Made by a program: the position numbers and the translations under genes
Notes under the pieces: model-generated
What the model was told of the DNA's origin: nothing
Database searches by the model: none
The model's input: only the letters and a program-made list of their open reading frames with translations
Source: Aspidiotus rigidus
Taxonomy: Eukaryota; Arthropoda; Insecta; Hemiptera; Diaspididae
Reading direction: 5' to 3'
DNA length: 64,000 nucleotides
Assembly (NCBI GenBank): GCA_035079385.1
Contig: JAVHKY010000029.1
Coordinates: 10,974,001-11,038,000, forward strand
In this document: piece after piece, positions 58,690 to 64,000 of the stretch
Numbering within the stretch: the stretch's first letter is position 1
How the letters are laid out: each line of letters starts with the position of its first letter

Positions 58690-60565
58690 AACGAGACTCT
58701 GCGATTACAACTGTCATTAGGGCGGGGAAGGAATTTTAGAATATCAAAGGCTCCTATATATTTCAGGGAGATGAAAATTTAGGCCAAGAACTTTTTCAGT
58801 ACCAACTTATGGGGTGAGGTTTTAGGCAATTGTGAAAGAAAAAAATTTTATGGCTCGCGGTCATGAATTTTGTGAGCTAGTGTTGAAAAGTAATCTCGGT
58901 ACATTTCCGTCAGACGAACGCTCCGTATTTTCAAAGACGATGGTTTTTTCCGTAGTATTCAGTTTTCGAATAGTAAAGCATACTTTATCATTATGACGGA
59001 ATAACTTTGGAAATAGAATGTCAACCGAGTTAATTGGAGTATACGGTGTTGCATTGCGTGATCAGACTTCAGATACCATTCGATCTTCGTATTCTATATT
59101 GCAAAAAAAAAAAAATACATCATCCACCGTATCCCGTGTACCTTGAAAAACATTATCACCGCGAGAACTTAATTCGACAGCGTATTTTTCGCTGCTTTTT
59201 ATTCTTCACGATCCATCTGATATTTCACACTCATTACGTCATGTGTTCCGCGTACAGTCGCTCTGGGATTAATGAGTTTTTTGGCGTTGAATAATTAGAC
59301 CACGTTTCGTTTTTGCTTAACACGTCGCATCGAGGAAAATCTCGAACCATAATTACATCTACGGCTGGGTTTAATCGACTCTCGTACCATATTTCAAGTA
59401 TAGTGGTGGTAATAATCTAAATCTGAAAATTCAGACACCGAGAGAGGTGCACGATATATCGTAGTGTCGTGTTGTGTTCATTTACTGAAATTTTAGAATA
59501 TTGGAGAGCGAAAGCGTTCTTATAACTTTTCTGAACTCGTCAGCCCTTTATCCGTTTCCTTATATAAGTTCACTATAGAAGTTTTCTTCCGACAACGCAA
59601 CGCGCTAATTTATATTTCATAATTGGGTTATTAAAAATCAGTTTGGAAACTGGATTATCGACAAATTAATGCTCAGAAGTATTTGTATAGAAAAAACGTA
59701 CCTATTTGCGCACTCTTTAATGTCATTTTAGATCCCTCATGAGGTGGCTTTTATTAATGATGTCCTTATGTCGGTCAGGGTCAAGCGGGGATTACCCTCT
59801 TCTTTCATAGCCTAGTATACTGATAGAACTAGGTTTGGTTCTGGGCATATGGATGTACAAATTCAGGATTTGAGAGTAAGGTTCAGGAGATATGAAATTA
59901 AGAGCGAGTGTATTTACTTTAAGAAACAAATGCGATGAATGAAGTCATTAAATACACACTGAAAAAGGGCAATGAGAGCATCAGATCAGGAAGCCAACGC
60001 ACACCGACACCATTATTTCAGAGACTCTTACCACCATAGGTACAAGTCAACGGTGATTCAGAACTAATTTCTGTTGGGAATAACAATGAAAAGAGGAGGA
60101 AAGAATTTAAGATAGTAAAGTAGATCCCAGTAGCCTACGGCCGATTTGGAGTCCTCGGTAAAATGGAAGCAAAGAAGGGAATCCACGACAGCATAGCGAG
60201 AAAGTACTCAAGGTCAGTACCTTACATATGGAAGTACACGAACGAGCTGATAAAGGCGTTCAGTGGTTAGGATGTGAATCTGGCCATGGCAATAATCTAC
60301 GCATGGTAATGATGACCAGCCTCAATTAGATGCCTTGCGAACGTGGGATTCCTGGGTTTTAGGTTCGTATCAAACGCCTTTTTCTGCTCATTGAAGCAGA
60401 CGGGAAGGTTTGGCTTAGTCTCCTCTATGTGGAGCGCCGGAGAGTCAGGGTAGAATAATTCATGAACTCCACACTCACCTAGGGGAGAGGTTGTATCTTT
60501 GGACGAACCCAAGTGAGCACCTGAAGGGCGAAATTTAAAATGGCCGCGTTCAAGACTATGAGACT
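58690..60565. other. Mostly unique sequence, no gene recognised
   Basis: 59030-59700 is a CpG-containing unique block. 59750-60560 is less distinctive, with short frames only (the longest minus frame belongs to the inverted-repeat arm). Confidence 0.4.
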
Positions 60566-61229
60566 TGAGAATAGTACAGGCGATAAAGACATCGTCGTAA
60601 ACATTTTGGGGTACACAAGGGGAAATGATTGTAAATGGTCCCCAGAAGAACATATCAAAGTTCCCGTCCCCCAAACCTTGTGCTAAATTTTTTGTGGCAC
60701 GTTCTAGCTCCCCAAAATCGGTTTTTCGCACATATCTCGAAAAATTTGGGCTCAATGAAAAAAAATCTTCAGACAAAAAATGTTCCTCGTAAAATTTGCT
60801 ATGTTTTAGTGTACTCAAACTTCGTTGTAAGTTCAATTATAAGCTCAAAAAGTTCGTACAAAGTTGTAAGCAACCTTGTTTTTTTTTTTGAAATATCTCG
60901 AAAAATCTTTCTCCAATTAAAAGTGCTCCTCATGAAATTTGCTATAGAATGGACTATCTCAACTTTCTCCAAAAGCTGGTAAAAAGTTTAGAGCTTTTGG
61001 AAGCAAATTAAGCTTTTACAAATATCTCGAAAAATCCAGCTCCAATTAGAAAAAAATTAAAGAAAAAAAATGTTTTCTGCGAAATTTTCTTCAAAATTGA
61101 CTAACTGAATTTTGATCCAAAGTACGCTGAAAGCACCGAGCTTCAGAAAGGAAATCGATTTTTTCGAATATCTCAAATGATCGAACTCCAATTTAAGGAC
61201 GTCTCAAACAAAAAGTGTTCTTCGTGAAA

Positions 61230-61765
61230 TCTAAATATGTAAAGCAGAACGTTTGTCAGATTGTCTGTTCGTCTGTCTGTCGAGCCGCTGTACCTATCGA
61301 CTTGAAATCTTCGCCACATATTTGTTTTATTCCAGAGCAACTATTAAGACATAAATGGAAATTTTAGCTTCCATAGGGAAAAAACTCTTATTAAAAATTG
61401 TGTCCTCGCTGTATGCGTCACTTGACGCGATTTACTTACACGCAATTGTCTACTGTATTTCTCTCCTACCTTCACATCCTATATTCTTGAGAACTGGATT
61501 TTCCTGCTACCTTCTAAATTGCAGCACGTTAAAGATGTTCCTTTTATTTTCTTGACCCTACCGGAAGTACGGAAATCTTCTAATATAATTATAAAGTAAA
61601 ATGTTTGTCTGTATTCTTGAACAAGGGACGCGACTACGACCACAATAATATGTTTGTGTGTTTGTTATTTAAACGCTTTTACCTATTGACTTGGAATAAT
61701 TTTTGAAAATCTTCTTTTTATTCGAATAAAGTTTTAGATAAATTTCAACGTGGACTTTGAAACCA
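61230..61765. repeat. Two diverged units resembling Helitron/helentron-type repeats
   Basis: 'atgtaaagcagaacgtttgtcagattgtctg .. gctgtacctatcgacttg' (61237-61310) recurs as 'ataaagtaaaatgtttgtctgtat .. gcttttacctattgacttgg' (61590-61700). AAGCAAAATGTTTGT-like starts occur in some insect rolling-circle repeats, but no CTRR end was proven. Confidence 0.35.
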
Positions 61766-61857
61766 CCTAAAAAAAGGTATCGAGTTCGAGAGATAAATGT
61801 GAAAAGTACAATGCGTCCATGCACACTGATGTAATGCGTTAGGAGTACGGCTGGTTT

Positions 61858-62212
61858 TCAACAGGAAACCTATCTTATGAAGGGAGAGGCTAAACTGAAG
61901 AAAAATGACGGGCGCTGACCACCCCGGCAAAACGTGGGACTTGGAATACTTTCGACCTCCAAGCGGGACGTAAAATTTAAAATATTGAATTCGACCCCAG
62001 AGCTATAGGAGATAGGAGTGGGATTTGGAAAAATGTCGACTCTCAAATTATGATGAGAGAGGGACTTGAAGGAGCTGTATCTGATGGGGTGGTGAGACTT
62101 GGAGAAATATGAACTTTCGAGTTCCAACTCCCAAGGTAGTGAGAAACAAAGTTTAAGCTTTATTTAGAAAAAGTATAAGCAAAGGAACCCCCATAAAACA
62201 GGTTTCCTGCTG
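61858..62212. mobile_element. TGACGTCA-family relative inside element C
   Basis: The ends CAGGAAACCTATCTTATGA and, inverted, CAGGAAACCTGTTTTATGG bound 355 bp. Inside are the family modules 'gagctataggagataggagtgggatttggaaaaatgtcga' and 'cttggaatactttcga', but no perfect TGACGTCA. This copy most clearly shows the two ends as inverted repeats. Confidence 0.6.
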
Positions 62213-62770
62213 GCCTCGATTGACCCAGTTAATGAAGGCAATATCCCAAGCAGTTAACGAAATAAGCTGCAAGTTATCGTTGTCAGAGGAAAAGGTACCG
62301 AGTTCGAGAAAGAATTGTGAAAATTACATCCGGTTTCTCATATAGGAAACGACTGAGTGCGTCTTATACCTCTATACAGACTGATGTAATGCTTCAGGGG
62401 TGCGGCAGAATTTTTACCTACTGTCCATCCACTTCCTTAATCATTACGAGATGAACTAGTCAGTTTTTCGCTGCAGTACAGCCTTTACGTGTCAAGTTAG
62501 CTCTTACCGTTGAAATCCAAATATTTACAAAACACAGATATCTACTCAACCCACGGTTGGAGGTCAGGGGACCAACCGCTCGTTTGCCATAAAATGATCC
62601 TCTCTCGACTTCCTTGAAACGTTCTACCTTACAATATCTACTTATTGTCCAGTATTCTTCTCTTACGTGGTGGCTGCATCGTGACAAGTTTTTCGGTACA
62701 GTATTAGTGTACAGCATTTTCATTGTCACAAAGCTCACAACTTTCGGACAGACTTTGGAAGGAAGTTCAG
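62212..62770. other. Core sequence of element C, no gene recognised
   Basis: 'aaaaggtaccgagttcgagaaagaattgtgaaaattac' (62290) repeats 'aaaggtatcgagttcgagagataaatgtgaaaagtac' (61774), so the TGACGTCA-family relative lies between two copies of another sequence. No coding domain. Confidence 0.4.
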
Positions 62771-63459
62771 ACAGGTTGTATTGTAATAAATTTCACGAGA
62801 AGTATTTTTTTTTCAGAAATTTTTCTTATGGAAGCTCGATTTTTAGTGACATTTGCGAAAAATCATTTTTCTTTCGAAAGCTCATAACTATCAAAAACTT
62901 TTCAAGCTCAATGAAAAATAGATAGTTTATTTTATGGTGAATTTGACGGGGAATACTTTTTTTGTTCGAAACGTTTTCTAATTGGAGCTGAATTTTTTGA
63001 GATATTTGAAAAAGCTTAATTTGCTTCCGAAAGCTCCAAACTTTTCACCAGCTTTTGGAGAAAGTTGAGATAGTCCATTCTTTAATTGGAGAAAGATTTT
63101 TCGAGATATTTCCAAAAAAAAAAGGTTTTCATCCAAAAGCTTCCAACTTTGTACGAACTTTTTGAACTTATAATTGAACTTACAACGAAGTTCGAGTACA
63201 CTAAAATGTAGCAAATTTTCCAAGGGACATTTTTTGTCTGAAGACTTTTTTTCATTGAGCCCAAATTTTCCGAGATATTCGCAAAAAACCGATTTTGGGG
63301 AGCTAGAACGTGCCACAAAAAATTTAGCACAAGGTTTTGGGGGTGGGAACTTTGATATGTTTTTTTGGGCATCAAACTTGACCATTTATGTGTACCCCAA
63401 AATGTTGACGAGACCATTTTTTGTGTCTTGATCGCCTGTACTAGAATCTCGACGAAGAC

Positions 63460-64000
63460 GTGGAAATCGAGCAACTTTACAAACAGGGTATCCTTGGACG
63501 TGAAAACCATGTTTGGTACCATATCAAAACGGAAACTTCTCACCCGGCTGCGAAACAGCAGATCCATGGAAATGTGAAAATTAGTGGAAGAGATCGTGGG
63601 CCAAAGATGCTGTAGATTCATTAAGAACTTTAGTCAGGAAACCATTTATGCGAGGATGCATAGGAGAATTTTTCAATTTTTTAGAGATGGTCTTCCAAGC
63701 CGTTTAAAATTTAGTGAAACTTATTGAAAAGGTCGCCAGGAGTCGTCATTTTTTACTTTTTCTCTTCGTTAAAGTTTTAAACGTAGCAGTGTAAATGAAA
63801 CCTGTTCTTGAAGTAGAAGACTGCTGACAGGCACAACATGTTGTAATCTTGAGCGTTCTAAAAATAAAAAGGTAGCTTGTCCGTATTCTGTTCTTCGTTC
63901 GCTCTAAAAATATGGTTGTGAAAGCCACAAGGTTTCTAACCCATGGCATATGACGACGTCGGTGGATAAAACGAAAGAAGCACTGAACAAAATTAGAAGA
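63460..64000. other. No recognised gene
   Basis: 'tcgacgaagacgtggaaatcgagcaactttac' and following sequence have short frames only (at most 70 codons). Nothing diagnostic was seen. Confidence 0.35.

Larger units (their letters stand above)
60568..63460. mobile_element. Long-inverted-repeat element C
   Basis: The left arm (about 60568-61235) reappears inverted at about 62770-63460. Landmarks: 'agtacaggcgat(a/c)aagaca', 'aacattttggggtacaca', 'gtgctaaattttttgtggcacgttctagctccccaaaatcg', 'atttgctan(a/g)ttttagtgtactc', 'gtacaaagttg' and 'tggactatctcaactttctccaaaagctggt'. The arms are about 670-690 bp and consist of four to six ~110-bp sub-repeats (tctcgaaaaat .. ctccaattnnaaaaaa .. tgttcctcgtaaaattt). 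The core holds other repeats. No terminal target duplication was identified. Confidence 0.75.

Noticed and set aside
1..64000. Search for RRM exons (FVGGLPYHT-type), the last RBM24-like exon, tRNA and rRNA genes
   Set aside because: Nothing convincing was seen by eye on either strand. A profile search would be needed to exclude very short exons.

Overview
This is nuclear DNA of a metazoan, most likely an arthropod (probably an insect). It is AT-rich but CpG is not depleted. It has introns, long simple repeats and dense, decayed retrotransposons of the Jockey-like, R1-like and Penelope-like groups. It has no bacterial-style operons, tRNA, rRNA or CRISPR. Only one stretch looks like conserved host coding sequence: a 233-bp internal exon on the + strand (40048-40280) with canonical splice sites. 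It encodes the alanine-rich C-terminal part of an RBM24/RBM38 (SUP-12) type RNA-binding protein. Its RRM exons and its last exon were not found, so much of the window may be intron of that gene. A CpG-rich open stretch at 48.6-48.94 kb followed by poly(A)-signal-bearing sequence is a weak candidate for a terminal exon.

Layout. 0-2.65 kb: a Jockey-like relic (RT end, RNase H end) split by a TGACGTCA-rich repeat block. 4.75-5.7 kb: a satellite with ~92-bp monomers in a ~553-bp higher-order unit. 9-11.7 kb: Jockey-like tails and long-inverted-repeat element A. 13.9-14.26 kb: a hAT-type MITE with an 8-bp target duplication. 15.4-17.16 kb: an R1-like element, minus strand. 19.26-21.18 kb: a Jockey-like RT, minus strand, interrupted by a 786-bp TGACGTCA-rich insertion. 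24.98-26.74 kb: long-inverted-repeat element B with a Cys-rich CXC-like remnant. 26.74-27.1 and 30.8-31.5 kb: Jockey-like RNase H relics. 35.2-36.15 kb: five tandem ~200-bp units. 40 kb: the host exon. 42.2-44.1 kb: another TGACGTCA-rich element, a Penelope-like RT (minus) and a short tandem array. 46.4-48.5 kb: tetranucleotide-rich tandem blocks and more TGACGTCA repeats. 50.4-53.1 kb: R1-like relics, minus strand. 56.2-58.7 kb: Penelope-like and Jockey-like pieces around TGACGTCA repeats. 60.57-63.46 kb: long-inverted-repeat element C. Between these lie CpG-rich unique blocks without recognisable genes.

Every transposon protein seen is broken by stops, frameshifts or loss of catalytic residues. 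The most unusual signal is a dispersed repeat family that carries most of about thirty copies of the perfect 8-bp palindrome TGACGTCA in 64 kb (about one expected) plus a palindromic CAGGGAACCTGTT motif. At 19.5-20.3 kb its insertion boundaries in a retrotransposon can be read directly. All calls come from reading the sequence; no database search was possible.
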